A DNA stretch of 64,000 nucleotides from Sipunculus nudus. Its lineage: Eukaryota > Annelida > Sipuncula > Golfingiida > Sipunculidae. The position numbers and the translations under genes are program-made. The number at the start of each line of letters is the position of its first letter. Position 1 is the stretch's first letter. Where the stretch lies: positions 74,720,401 to 74,784,400 of the forward strand of contig CM049315.1 in the NCBI GenBank assembly GCA_026874595.1. Direction: 5' to 3'. A model generated the notes under the pieces. The model ran no database searches and was not told where the DNA came from. It saw nothing but the letters and a program-made list of their open reading frames with translations. Positions 47,365 through 57,385 of this stretch are shown piece by piece.

Positions 47365-47712
47365 ACCTCTGCCAGGAAGCGGTGTTCAAACCATTATGTG
47401 AATTTGTGTGTGTGATTGTAGTGACAACATAACTTGTGCAATCATTGACAGAATCTCATGAAAGTTTCAGGACATTTTGCAAATCATTCAATGAAAAGGA
47501 ATTAGATTTTAGGTTGGCTCTGGCACATGATCTGGATTCAGGAATATCATCAAAGAATTTCCACAAATGTACAGTCACTTATGCAAGAAGGAACCTTGGA
47601 TTATGGGCCGAATAAGTGAATGCAAACACTGTTTTGGGGGCATCCCACATAAGTGCCCCCCCCCATCCCCAATTGTGGAGGCTTGCATTCCTTAGAATGC
47701 AGACATAAAGTT
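47365..47712 (+). repeat. Copy 6 of the ~300-bp palindrome-ended repeat
   Basis: Starts ACCTCTGCCAGGAAGCGG and continues GTGTGTGTGAT, AATCTCATGAAAGTTTCAGG, CAGGAATATCATCAAAGAAT, CCACAAATGTACAGTCACTT and GGGGGCATCCCACA. It is interrupted by a C9 run (47,656-47,664) and ends GGCTTGCATTCCTTAGAATG. Confidence 0.8.
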
Positions 47713-48609
47713 TGGTAAGGAATACCTCACATCAATAAATTTCACATTTTGTCATCATGTGTACTGCTGGCCTTAACTAACAGCATATGAATGATTGTCT
47801 AGTATGACCACTGGGTGTTGGGTAAGATTCTTTATTCAAAGCCAGGACTAGTCCATACATGGACCCCTATGTCCTATGATACATTATGTAATGTCCATCT
47901 ACCAGGAGTATCATAGGACATAGAGGTCCATGTATGGACTAAGGCTAAGCCAGGACTTGCCTGACATCCACATAAATAACTGATGACGATTAACGTTTGG
48001 TTGTTCATACAAAATCTCAGCTGCGCTTATCAGCAAATGGGGGGGGGGCCTCTTTGTTAAGCAACAATGATTTTAAATTTGCATTAATATATGAAAATAC
48101 AAGATATCATCCACTATTCAGTCAATTCTGATAGAATAAATTGCTGAATTTTGGTTTTCGTTGGTTGTGAGCAAAACAAAACAAGAGCTCATATGTATGA
48201 CCGAGTAAACAAGAGGCTTGAAAGTGTGGGCGAGAAACTGGTGGTTTGAGCATCGTTTGGCGATTTTGGGTTTTGCAAACGGACATTTATATGACAATGG
48301 GTTGCTCTGTATATTGAATGCAGACTTACCAGTGTGAAAAAAATGTAAGAAGGCACGGTATTTATGGTGGTCAGCTGCCTCGGAAAGATTTCTTGTTTTC
48401 TCTTAGCAGCAAATGTTTTCAGCACGATACATATTCATATGATGTTCACAGTACTCACTAAATCAAGGAAGGATTAGAGAAATCCCGGAGTTACTGTGAA
48501 CGAAATTAACTTACACTGCATGGAAACATAATAAATTATTTGTCTAAACCTTACATTTAATTGTAATATATTTGAAATGTGTCGCACAGACAAAAAGTGT
48601 ATGTATGTA

Positions 48610-48652
<43 letters not shown>

Positions 48653-49080
48653 TCCCAACTTTGATTGTCCTAACTTTGATTGTCCCAACTTTGATTATCC
48701 CCCTTCCCCAACCCTTGAACATGAATTGACGCCACTGCCTATAATGATCATTTGGACGACCATTTCCTTCAGATTTATCTAACACTAAAGTCACCTTGGT
48801 GCTATAAAATAATTTTACAAGGTGTTGGTATTCCTAAATAAACACTTAAAAAGTATTAAGCTGGCATGCAGTTACGGTCAATGCATTTTCGTCCCCAGGT
48901 ATGTACAAAAAAAACAAACCTATAAATTATTATATATTCAATATATTAGAATGAAAAGTTAAGCCTATGTAAAAATAAGCATGCAACGAATTGAAATCGT
49001 TTTTTGATGTTTCACATAACCAACAAATTTAAAATAAAATTGAAAAAAAGAAAGTTTATGAGTATTCATTGCGTTGCGTT
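47713..49080. other. Non-coding; local inverted repeat and (TA)n tracts
   Basis: TAGTCCATACATGGACC..TATGTCCTATGATAC (47,845-47,885) is mirrored by GTATCATAGGACATAGAGGT..CCATGTATGGACTA (47,905-47,942), a ~40-bp stem with a ~20-bp loop. (TA)n lies at 48,607-48,652. The short CCAACTTTGATTGTCC triplet repeat follows at 48,655-48,700. Confidence 0.6.
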
Positions 49081-49096
49081 TATATGTATATATATA

Positions 49097-49110
49097 ACCC
49101 GAATCCGTTC

Positions 49111-49166
<56 letters not shown>

Positions 49167-49180
49167 GAACGGGTTCGGGT
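49097..49180. repeat. (TA)n tract capped by 16-bp inverted repeats
   Basis: ACCCGAATCCGTTCGT (49,097-49,112) and ACGAACGGGTTCGGGT (49,165-49,180) are inverted repeats with one mismatch, enclosing an uninterrupted TA tract of about 50 nt. The whole 84-bp block is thus a near-perfect palindrome able to extrude as a cruciform. Confidence 0.85.
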
Positions 49181-49682
49181 AAAATGAACATTTTGGCCTA
49201 AATCGGTTTAATATCGACAATGATCACCATTAAAAAGACAAAGTAAGCTTTATACGTATTTAATACGCGTCAAAACATTGCAAATTTGAAAGTTTTTTTT
49301 ATATCTGAAAAGACTCTAGGAAATGTATATAGCTGAACAGTTAATTTTCTTTAATTATCTCTATCTTCTAGGTTTCTGCTGAAACCTCTTATTTTGTATA
49401 TCATTTTCCTCGACAAAACTCCGTATTGCTGACTCATAGTACCCGATAATAATCTATTTCTATTTATACCAAATACATGTATATCAAGAAAGAAAAATAA
49501 AATATATCTGTGTAACGGGCAGTGCATGCCCAAGTTTCTCTGAGAAGGTCCAAAATGATTTTACAAACAATCTACAAAAGAATGGCGCATTGCACGATTT
49601 GGCAAGGGAAAGATTTATAGTTTCCACCGAAGAGTTGATATCTTCAGAACTTCAGAATAAGGGGGGAATTTAGCTTAAATAA

Positions 49683-49710
49683 TTTTTTTTTTGGGGGGGG
49701 GGGGGGGGGG
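49683..49710. repeat. T10-G18 homopolymer junction
   Basis: Ten T followed directly by eighteen G, the same arrangement as at 2,155-2,183. Confidence 0.9.
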
Positions 49711-49929
49711 TTGCAAGAAGGTTATTTCTCACATTGTACCGGGTGGTTAAACCATTTATAGCCTCACGAGACCAGGCTCTATATGCCTATATCAAAATAT
49801 AAACCTGATCAAAATTCAAGGCACTACAACGTTTCTGATATAACAATGATAATTACAACTGAAAACAGTTTTTTTTGGTGCACGTGTGACAATCAATCAA
49901 TCATTAGTTTATAGGTATGGGAAAATATT

Positions 49930-50125
49930 AAGTTCTAATCAGCATATATGTATTGGAGTATTAACCTCTAATTAGCATATCTGTATGGGAGTATCAACTT
50001 CTAAATAGCATGTATGTATTGGAGTATTAACTTATAATTAGCATATATGTATCGGAGTATCAACTTCTAATTAGCATACAATGTATATGTATCGGAGTAA
50101 CAACTTCTTATTAGTATACATGTTT
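49930..50125 (+). repeat. 33-bp tandem repeat, ~5 copies
   Basis: GGAGTA starts at 49,955, 49,988, 50,021 and 50,054 (period 33), with a fifth at 50,094 after a 7-bp insertion. Consensus parts: GGAGTATCAACTTCTAATTA and GCATATATGTATC. Confidence 0.85.
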
Positions 50126-50354
50126 GTCGATAACCATCTGTTAAACAGATTGACCAGCTCAGGTTACATGTTTTGTTTCTGTTTATCAACATTGACGCGT
50201 GTCCCATGTTTACAAACATCTTGTACATCCGTCACACAGGCGTTTGAAGAACCTTTCTTAAAATGAACTACCTGCATATATATATATATATATGTATATA
50301 TTCTCAGAGGCCAGAAATCACATATACTACAGGAAACGTCAGCGACTGAACACT

Positions 50355-50370
50355 CTGCTGCCATCTGGTG
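50355..50370 (-). promoter_or_regulatory. CTCF-like core motif (candidate)
   Basis: The minus strand reads CTCACCAGATGGCAGCAG, a good fit to the CTCF core. The same GCCATCTGGTGAGTA string occurs at 61.82 kb. On the plus strand, GTGAGTA could equally be a splice donor. Confidence 0.25.
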
Positions 50371-50524
50371 AGTAAAGACCTACCTACGTTTTAATTTTTG
50401 AATAATCCTGTTCTGGTTCATTGATTTTAGATCCGGTTCGCCGTTGAGCTACCTGGAATAAATGTACATGCGGAAAAATTTAATATCTGTTTGAGTAAGA
50501 GGTCCGGACATACAAACGGACCTA

Positions 50525-50800
50525 TCTGTAACCAGAAATCTGCATTCTAAGGAAGGCCGGTGGTTTTCTCTGAGTACTCCGTTTCCTCCACCTATATAGC
50601 GGTTACTACCGAAGGCCACATCCTGAGCCTTGGAAAGCGCCTAGATTAGTTATGATAACTATTTGTATAATCGATGTAAATAAATGTTTATAAAAATAAT
50701 GCAAAACTCCGCTATGTGGGGGGTCCTATTGTGGGATGCTCCCAAAACCGTGTTTCCCAGGCCGGTGCATTCGTGCTAGCCATGACAACATGTCATTCAG
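50525..50800 (-). repeat. Copy 7 of the ~300-bp palindrome-ended repeat, interrupted
   Basis: CAGAAATCTGCATTCTAAGG (50,532-50,552) is the palindromic end in reverse. The match resumes at ~50,700 with TATGTGGGGGGTCC, GTGGGATGCTCCCAAAACC and the end of the body. The gap between them is filled by a different sequence (next entry). Confidence 0.7.
50555..50698 (+). mobile_element. SINE-like insertion carrying a GTTTTCTCTGAGTACTCC block
   Basis: It carries GTGGTTTTCTCTGAGTACTC and CGTTTCCTCCACC, a block that recurs in many animal SINE families, then GCCTTGGAAAGCGCCTAGAT and an AATAAATG-rich tail. It sits exactly between two collinear parts of the ~300-bp repeat, which supports transposition. No tRNA-like head is seen, so it is 5'-truncated or of another type. 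Confidence 0.5.
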
Positions 50801-51003
50801 GCCTTTGGTATGGGCCTGCGATTCGTGATAAAAGTCATTATTGAACACCCATTCCAAGGGTCGGAACAAAATATTTGCTGTGTGTTAGTATTTGACATCA
50901 GAAGCTTATATGTTCGTGTTTTATTACTAAATAATGAAGAAAAAAAATTTGTTACAAAAAAAATTTAGTCGGTTACCCTGGCGGTGAGAACTGATGTTTG
51001 AAG

Positions 51004-51408
51004 CATAATAGACGATCCTTCCTGTAGATGTGGAAATCTTGATTGAAGACGTCTACAATTATTTCCTTGAGTGTGCATTACTATTATATAAAAATGAAAC
51101 ACATCTTCACAACCTCGAACAAGAAATGGACATATATCTCACCACCCAATTAATTCTGTATGGCAACCCTAGTAAAGATTCAGTGCCTGCAAAATTATAT
51201 ATAGAAGATACAAAAGATACAAAACGTTTCGATTGATCTAAGCATGACAAAGTAAAAAAACCAACATCTATTTTATCATAAAACCCAACAACCCATATTA
51301 CCCTTTCTTCTTTAAATGCCTGTGTTTCCTTTATAAAACCGACCTTATTCCAGTATTGGCGTCTTCTTTAAGGGATCCGCATCTACAGGTAGGAAGGATT
51401 ATCAATGA
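51004..51408. mobile_element. ~400-bp inverted-repeat-bounded segment
   Basis: CATAATAGACGATCCTTCC-TGTAGATGTGG (51,004-51,033) pairs with the reverse complement of CCGCATCTACAGGTAGGAAG GATTATCAATG (51,378-51,408). This suggests a short element with ~25-30-bp terminal inverted repeats. The 68-codon frame inside (51,030-51,236) is not recognised. Confidence 0.45.
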
Positions 51409-51499
51409 TGTGACGTTGTGTTAAGCGGCAATTTAAACTGCTACATTTCAATCTTAATCTTGTATGGTAAATTTGTCATTTTCTGTTCCCATCAAGTGG

Positions 51500-52305
51500 A
51501 ATTGGCAACACAAAAGTGTTTGAGAAACATGTATCACTAAGGAATAAATCCATATGCGAAAGAAAACTGAAAACATGGATGAATACTGACATTCTATATC
51601 AAAAACAGAAAAATTTGGCGGAAATATGGTAAAGATCATCAATGGGAAGCTTACAAAGCTGAGCGAAACAAATACACAAATATGCTTAACCAGACTAAAA
51701 TATCTGTTATTTCAGATAATATCATCAGCATTAGTGAAGATATTAAACAAGTGTACAAATACGTGTCAAAGCTAACTGGCTCAGCTGTAGAACATCCTCC
51801 TCCTGAGGGAAAGAATTACAGTGAAAATAAAATAAAAAAAAAAACATTCGTGATGAGTTGGAACCTTATGAAATGTATAATCCAGAATCAGTACCGTATA
51901 AACAAGTGAATTGTTCTAAGATGTTATCTGAAAAAGATGTAGCCAGAGTGGTACAGCCTTTTAAAAGCAAATCCTGTGGACTGGACACCATTAGAAGTGA
52001 TATCATTGTGAAAGAAACGGATACCTTCATATCAGTCATAACAAAATATGGTTAATCTCTCTCTACAAAATGGAATATTTGCATCACAGTGGAAATGTGT
52101 CATTGTTAAACTTCTTATAAAGAAACCTGAGCTTGAATTGACTGAGAAAAACTACAGACCTTTCAAAAATTTATCCTTTCTGTCAAAGAATACCGTAAAG
52201 TAGTGCTTTAGAACAATTCAGTAAACAGTGTTATAAAGAAAAACTGCTCCCAGATTATTAGTGAGTATATAGAGCTTCCTGTTCATCTGAAACTTCTTTG
52301 GTGAG
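51500..52305 (+). pseudogene. CR1-like non-LTR retrotransposon B, 5' part (ORF2 linker and start of RT)
   Basis: Translated in changing frames, this region reads through the pre-RT linker. It carries KLKTWMNTDILYQKQKNLAE, WEAYKAERNKYTNMLNQTK, then the segment before RT (CGLDTIRSDIIVKETDTF) and the RT finger region (NLSLQNGIF..WKCVIVKLLIKKPELEL, ENYRPF.NLSFLSK). The family keeps all of this in one frame. Here several frame changes and stops (e.g. TGG-TAA near 51,631) make it a pseudogene. The match breaks off at about 52,305, just after a SETSLVRL-like stretch, where element A begins. The remainder resumes at 55,456. Its coding potential is lost. The family assignment (CR1/L2 branch of Jockey-type elements) is from recalled motif style. 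Confidence 0.75.
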
Positions 52306-52389
52306 ATTGCAATTTGCATTGTTTTATTTTTTATATTTTATATATGTCGGGCATTATACAAGACGAAGCACACCAATTCAACTTAAAAG

Positions 52390-52905
52390 ATGGATCTTTC
52401 AAAGTATGTACTTTTAGTCTGTATGATTATCACCTTTCTTGTGTTTACTGGAACTGGAATGCCGCTTTTGGGCGATAATGGAGTACATATTCGTTATTCA
52501 GCTAGTGACCTTCATCAACTTCACAACAAACTCTCACATTCTAACAATAAGTTTGATATAAGTATACTTCCGGAAGAATGCGAAAAGATTAGAAGAAGAC
52601 CACGTGGCAGGAGAGGTGGAGTAAGAGTCAGGTTAAGGAGAAGATGCAGTACTAAACCGTTTGTGCCCACAATAACATTTGGTAACGTCCGTTCACTCAG
52701 CTCAAACATTGACGAACTCCGTGCAAACTGCCGATTTCTTTATCAATATCGAGAGGCTTGTTGCATTGCATTAACGGAATCATGGCTGAACCAAAATATA
52801 TCTGACACATTCTTGAACATTCCTTATTTTACCTTATTAAGACAAGACAGAACCCAGGACTCTAATAAATCAAGAGGCGGTGGTGTAGCTCTTTATATAT
52901 ATTAA
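52390..52905 (+). pseudogene. Element A ORF, N-terminal part: basic region and endonuclease start
   Basis: Begins with a hydrophobic N-terminus, then an Arg-rich segment (RRRPRGRRGGVRVRLRRR, residues ~69-86) like the basic stretch of related elements. The apurinic-endonuclease-like (EEP) domain follows: NVRSLSSNIDELRANC (family N-x-RS), CIALTESWLNQNISD (the E of the catalytic TETWL-type motif) and SRGGGVALYI. The frame is lost in a TATATATA run at 52,892-52,904, where two extra bases shift reading. The same domain continues in another frame from about 52,900. Start chosen at the first ATG after the element's 5' leader. Confidence 0.85.
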
Positions 52906-53689
52906 TAACAGATGGTGTCAGAATATAACCGTCAAGTCTAGTATATTTTCACCAGACCTTGAAGCCCTATCAGTGAGCCTACGTCCTTCATACCTACCTA
53001 GAGAGTTTACCAATATATCTCTCACAGTTGTTTACATTCCCCCCAGTGCTGATAAAGACATTGCATCAAAGAAGATACAGGATATTGTTGCCCAATTAGA
53101 AGAAAAGAAACCACAATCTCTACATATTGTACTGGGAGATATGAACCACTGTGATCTTGATCAAGCACTACCAAACTACACACAGTACGTGAACTGTAAC
53201 ACAAGAGGTCACCAGAAACTGGACTTATTTTATTGTAATATTAAATCTGCTTATAAAAGTGTTCAAGGTGCTCCACTAAAAAATAGTGACCATAATATGA
53301 TCTATATGCAACCTACTTACAGACGTAAACTTCAAATGCTGAAACCACGTGAAATTAATATTAAAGTGAACTCAAAGGAAGCCTATGAGACCCTACAAAC
53401 ATGTTTTGATCTAACAGACTGGCAAATGTTCATTGACACTTCATATGATTTAGATGAACTTACTGAAACTGTGTCTAGTTATATATCATTTTGTGAAGAC
53501 ATGCTGGTACCCACTAAAACCATTAAGATTTACCCTAATAACAAACCTTGGATTAATAGTGATCTAAGGAAACTTATTGTGTGTAAGCACCAAGCCTTCA
53601 CAAGCAATTCAGATAACAGATATGACTTACAAAAAGAAACTGTTTTTTTGCCATTGAGAAAGCCAAACAACAGTATAAAAAGAAAGTAG
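52900..53689 (+). pseudogene. Element A ORF, middle part: endonuclease C-half and linker
   Basis: This continues the endonuclease: RWCQNITVKS, SVSLRPSYLPREF, VVYIPPSADK, LGDMNHCDLDQ (the GDFN-type motif, here GDMN), KLDLFYCNIK and SDHNMIYMQP (the SDH catalytic motif). The linker DLTDWQMF..ETVSSYISFCEDMLVPTKT..NKPWINSDL follows, typical of Rex1/CR1-like elements. At the T7 run 53,643-53,649 the frame shifts by one base and the linker continues as AIEKAKQQYKKKVEKLFHS in another frame. The GDFN asparagine-aspartate pattern and SDH are intact; only the F-to-M change is unusual. Confidence 0.85.
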
Positions 53690-54026
53690 AAAAACTGTTC
53701 CATAGCAAGCAATCAAAAGATGCTTGGAAGGGTCTTCAGGAATTAACTGGTATAACTAAAAGCAAGAAAGAATGCTCACTGCTTGCTGAAAATGGCTACG
53801 CTGACAAATTAAATACATTCTATGCACGTTTTGATGAAAGTGACTTTTCAAAAGAAAAAGATGACATTCAGAGCAGTCTGAGAGCAAACAAAGTTTAGAA
53901 TCATGTGATGATGGCATCCTTACTGATGTAACTGATGTAAACAAAATATTAAGTAAGATTAATGTAAAGAAAGCCTGTGGACCCGACAAAATAAGTGGCA
54001 GATTAATTAAAACCTGTAGAAATAGT
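53650..54026 (+). pseudogene. Element A ORF, linker between second and third frameshifts
   Basis: Reads DAWKGLQELTGITKSKKE, ENGYADKLNTFYARFDESDF, then loses frame again near 53,865. It continues in the RT frame with DVNKILSKINVKKACGPDK and SGRLIKTC. The family normally has one unbroken ORF here. A third single-base change explains the break, and the following stop is TAG at ~53,896. Confidence 0.8.
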
Positions 54027-55286
54027 TTGTCCTTCATCATACATCACATTTTTCAATTGTCTCTCTCCTTATGTAAACTACCAAAATTATGGAAGACCGC
54101 AGAAATAATTCCAGTCGCCAAAAATAACTCTCCTAAAGTGATGAATGATCTTAGGCCTGTTGCACTAACATCTATTCTCGCAAAATCTTTGGAGCGAATA
54201 GTTCTTAATAAATTACTTCCAATTGTTAAACCAATGCTAGATCAACATCAGTTTGCATATTCATCCAACAGATGCACAAGCGACGCAATTGCCACGTTAA
54301 CTCATTATATTTATCAACACTTAGACAGGGACCCCAGAAATTATGCCAGATCACTTTTCATTGATTATTCTTCAGCCTTCAATACAATACAGCCACACAT
54401 TATGATCAATCAGCTCTGTAGATATAACATTTCTCCTTCCTACTGTCTATGGATTCTAGATTTTCTCTCGGATAGAAGACAACATGTTAGAACAAGCAAA
54501 GAAACTTCTTCAGATATAATCATAAATACTGGTGCTCCACAAGGCTGTGTTCTGTCAACAGTCCTTTTTATTCTATATACAAATAATTTGTCTGTGAGCC
54601 TTTCAGATTGTAAAATTATCAAATATGCAGACGACACTGTCATTCTAGGCTTGATACACAAGAATGATGAATCGCTCTACAGGAAAACCATTCAATATGT
54701 GACTGGTTGGTGTGAGGAACACTACCTTCAGTTAAATGTAAAGAAGACTAAAGAAGTAGTCTTTGATTTTAGGAGATCAAAATCTGTAATTACCCCAGTT
54801 GCTATCAAAAATGAAGATGTTGATATTTTAGAAAATTATGAATACTTAGGATGTATTATTGACAGACATCTGAATTGGAAAGAACATGTGTTGAATCAAT
54901 CCAAGAAAGCAAACAAAAGATTATATTACCTTTATTATCTAAGAAAGCTTAATATTGACAAAACCATAATTACCATGTTTTATAATTCAGTAATTTCCAG
55001 TGTCCTTACTTATTCACTGGAGTGCTGGTTTACAAATATATCTGATAAGTTAAAGAAACAGTTGAATAATACCAGGAAGAGAAGTAGTAGAATAACTGGT
55101 ACTTCTCTTGCCACACACCAGGAAATCTGTGAAACCAAAACAATGGCCTTCATATCTAAGGTCATGAATGACACAACACATCCCCTATATTCAGAGTTCC
55201 GTTTTTTACCTTCAGGTAAACGCCTAGATACAATATTCTGCAGAACTACTCGTTTTAAAAAAATCTCCCGTACCACACAGTATTAA
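54027..55286 (+). pseudogene. Element A reverse transcriptase domain (open, 419 codons from the first ATG)
   Basis: Contains the ordered RT blocks of non-LTR elements: RPVALTSILAKSLERIVLNK (block 1-2), HQFAYSSNRCTSDAI, LFIDYSSAFNTIQP (block 3, the first catalytic Asp), GAPQGCVLSTVLFILYT (block 4), KYADDTVILGL (block 5, catalytic YADD), WCEEHYLQLNVKKTKEVVFD (block 6) and NYEYLGCIIDRHLNWKEHV (block 7). A C-terminal thumb-like region ends with SEFRFLPSGKR. All catalytic residues of the fingers/palm core are present, so the RT itself was functional recently, but translation from the element start is broken upstream. It is of the CR1/Rex1/L2-like Jockey supergroup; the clade is not settled. Replication is by target-primed reverse transcription. 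Confidence 0.88.
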
Positions 55287-55455
55287 ACTTTTTCAACCCT
55301 CTTAGAAATTTAATGTTTTGAATTATGTGTTTTACCTGCAGAATTATCTGTTTTATCATTTTTACATGCTTAATTTTACATGCATAGTCAATATGTTATG
55401 TGTGATTTTTATGTATTTTTATGTATTATTTTTATGTATTTATCTATCTATCTAA

Positions 55456-55949
55456 ATGTTTACAGTTCTCAGTGCCGCAAGGATTAGTTGCTGGGCCATA
55501 TCTTTATCTGGCATATGCAAGTAGTCTCCCTGAGGCTGTGTCAAGTGACATCAGTATATATTGATTTGCTGATGACCATGCATTAATTGTTTCAGTCATA
55601 TCTGCCACAGAAAGATGGAGAACAAAGAACTGTCAACAGTATTGAATCTGCAATTGTAAAAATAAGGTCATTGATGAACAGACATATTTACAAGAGATGA
55701 ACGATGCAAAAAACAGAATTCATATACTTTGGACATAAAAGACATAATGCAAAATGTAAGAGGCGGTGCTTGGACGTAAATGGAACTGTACTTCAACGTG
55801 TTAGTGAAATTATACTTTTCAGTGCAGATAGACTCTGAACTGAAATGAACAAATCACATAACTGCAAAACGTAGGTAGGCACATGCATGATGACACGTCA
55901 CAAGATGAAATTTATCCGGAAATATTTAACAGTGGACGGGTGTAAAACA

Positions 55950-55988
<39 letters not shown>

Positions 55989-56590
55989 CCGGATTAATAT
56001 TATCACATATAGACTATTCAAATGCTAAACTGTATGAACTGAGTGAAAAGACTTAAATAAACTGCACAGAGTTCACTCAATCACTTCCAAGTTAATTCTG
56101 AGTAGACAGAAGAATGACAGTGTAACATCTTCTCTTGAAGAACTACACTGGTTGCCGGTACGGTTACGTATAGATTACAAACTTATAACTTTGGTGCATA
56201 CATGTTTATATGGTGAAGCTCCAGAATACTAAAAATCAATTGTTAAAGTAAGATCTACTAATCAACAAGGCTTAAGATCGGGTAACATGAGGAATCAGTT
56301 GGATATTTCTAGGCATAATCTCAAAACATATGCTATAGTCGTAGTTTTAGTGTAGCTGGACCACTTCTATTGAACTCACTCACAGAAGATTTTTGTAACA
56401 TCAGAAACTTTGACGATTTTAAACGTTCACTGAAAACCTTTTTATTTGGGAGATCTTAAACTTTTATTTAATCTTAGTACATATATCACATATTTTTTAG
56501 AATGGTTTTATCCTGTGTAAGTCATATTGTATTTTTTATGTTTTGTACTACTTTATAAAGCGCCTCCGAAAAGTTAAACTGAAGGGCTGC
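55456..56590 (+). pseudogene. CR1-like non-LTR retrotransposon B, 3' part (RT end and C-terminus)
   Basis: Starts with an RT block-4-like motif in a different flavour, SVPQGLVAGPYLYLAYAS. A stop then precedes FADDHALIV, corresponding to block 5. Degenerate thumb follows, and a (TA)n tract at 55,952-55,986 interrupts the reading. The C-terminus is clear: NDSVTSSLEELHWLPVRLRI, ITLVHTCLYGEAPEY and the ending FKRSLKTFLFG before the stop at ~56,458. The 3' UTR carries AAGCGCCTCCGAAAAG and GCTGCGCTATATTAGGTGG, the GCGCTATAT tail style of CR1/L2 elements. Heavily damaged and older than A. Confidence 0.8.
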
Positions 56591-56599
56591 GCTATATTA

Positions 56600-56714
56600 G
56601 GTGGCATTATCTTATTCTTAATCTTAGTACATAGGTGGTTTCAAGTTTTTTTAATTGCATGAAAACTATTACTGTTTTGTATTTCAATTTTAAGGTTATT
56701 CCACTGAGTGATAG
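56600..56714 (-). pseudogene. Non-LTR retrotransposon C, 3' end (split by the LTR element)
   Basis: On the minus strand, after removing the LTR element, the coding sense from 61.08 kb continues here as TQWNNLKIEIQNSNSFHAIK before a stop. This is the usual end of such RT proteins (..WNxLP..I..S.S...FK..L). It lies 3'-to-3' with element B. The junction is interrupted exactly at the LTR element's 4-bp target duplication. Confidence 0.65.
56711..56714. other. Target-site duplication ATAG, left
   Basis: ATAG immediately precedes the left LTR. The identical 4 bp at 61,077-61,080 follow the right LTR. A 4-bp duplication is usual for Gypsy-type integrases. Confidence 0.85.
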
Positions 56715-57385
56715 TGTAACAACCGGGGGTGGGGGTGTAGCAGACGTGAGTTCGGGTTAGTTTATTTAATTCCTAACGGCTCGGGTTGTTGTATCTGCAC
56801 TTGACACTCTAAGTAGCATGCATTCACAAATGAAATAAGGCAGCAGTATATATAAATAGGGTTTTAATACAACTCAGCGATAACTTTCAGATGGCAGAAG
56901 TAGATGGTGAGGCGCTTTCTCACTCCGTTGCAGGCGAAGCCGGGGGCGTGGTGTCGCTCCGCTACGCACAATATCCTAAACAGTAATCCCCGTAAACGAA
57001 GGTTGGTAGAGTTATTCAATTATATAAACTCCTATGCAGTATAGGTAATCCAAAAGTAAATGGGAATATTCCAGTATAGAATCCCAATGGCGAGTTAATG
57101 AATCACTGCTAAGGCTGACACGAGAGCTAACCATCCTGTGAACAGACCGAGCAACACTCCACACTCTGTCTTCACACGCTTTGCGCGCGCCCTATTTATA
57201 GGCTAAAGAGGGACGGTGACCGTCCGAGCGGTATCAGCATGGTCAGCCCTGCACGGGCGGTTGTCACACAGCGCTACATCGCTGTTACAAGCCAGCGGAC
57301 AAACCCCGCTTACGTAAGTTAGATACACAGCTAACCCAGGCACCTGCAGTGTGACTGACCCCTACGGAACCATGCATTCACTACA
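56715..57385 (-). repeat. 3' LTR of the Gypsy-type element
   Basis: 671 bp. On the + strand TGTAAC..CTACA; in the element's own sense it starts TGTAGTGAATGCATGG. It carries GCAGCAGTATATATAAATAG, a TATA-like segment, and a region with CGCGCGCCCTATTTATAGG. It differs from the 5' LTR at about 13 positions. Confidence 0.9.

Larger units (their letters stand above)
52306..55455 (+). mobile_element. Non-LTR retrotransposon A (endonuclease + RT), inserted in element B
   Basis: A ~3.15-kb element with one long ORF region (next entries), a short 5' leader and a ~170-bp AT-rich 3' tail that ends in TATG/TATC short repeats (55,395-55,455). On both sides lie parts of the older element B, whose coding order is interrupted here, so A is the younger insertion. 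No clear target-site duplication is visible. About 260-280 nt of B's RT (as judged from the usual spacing in such elements) are absent between the two halves, suggesting a deletion at insertion. Only the usual low-complexity 3' tail hints at the priming mechanism. Confidence 0.8.

Noticed and set aside
48474-49201. Tyr/Ile-repeat ORFs
   Set aside because: Translations of (TA)n microsatellites.
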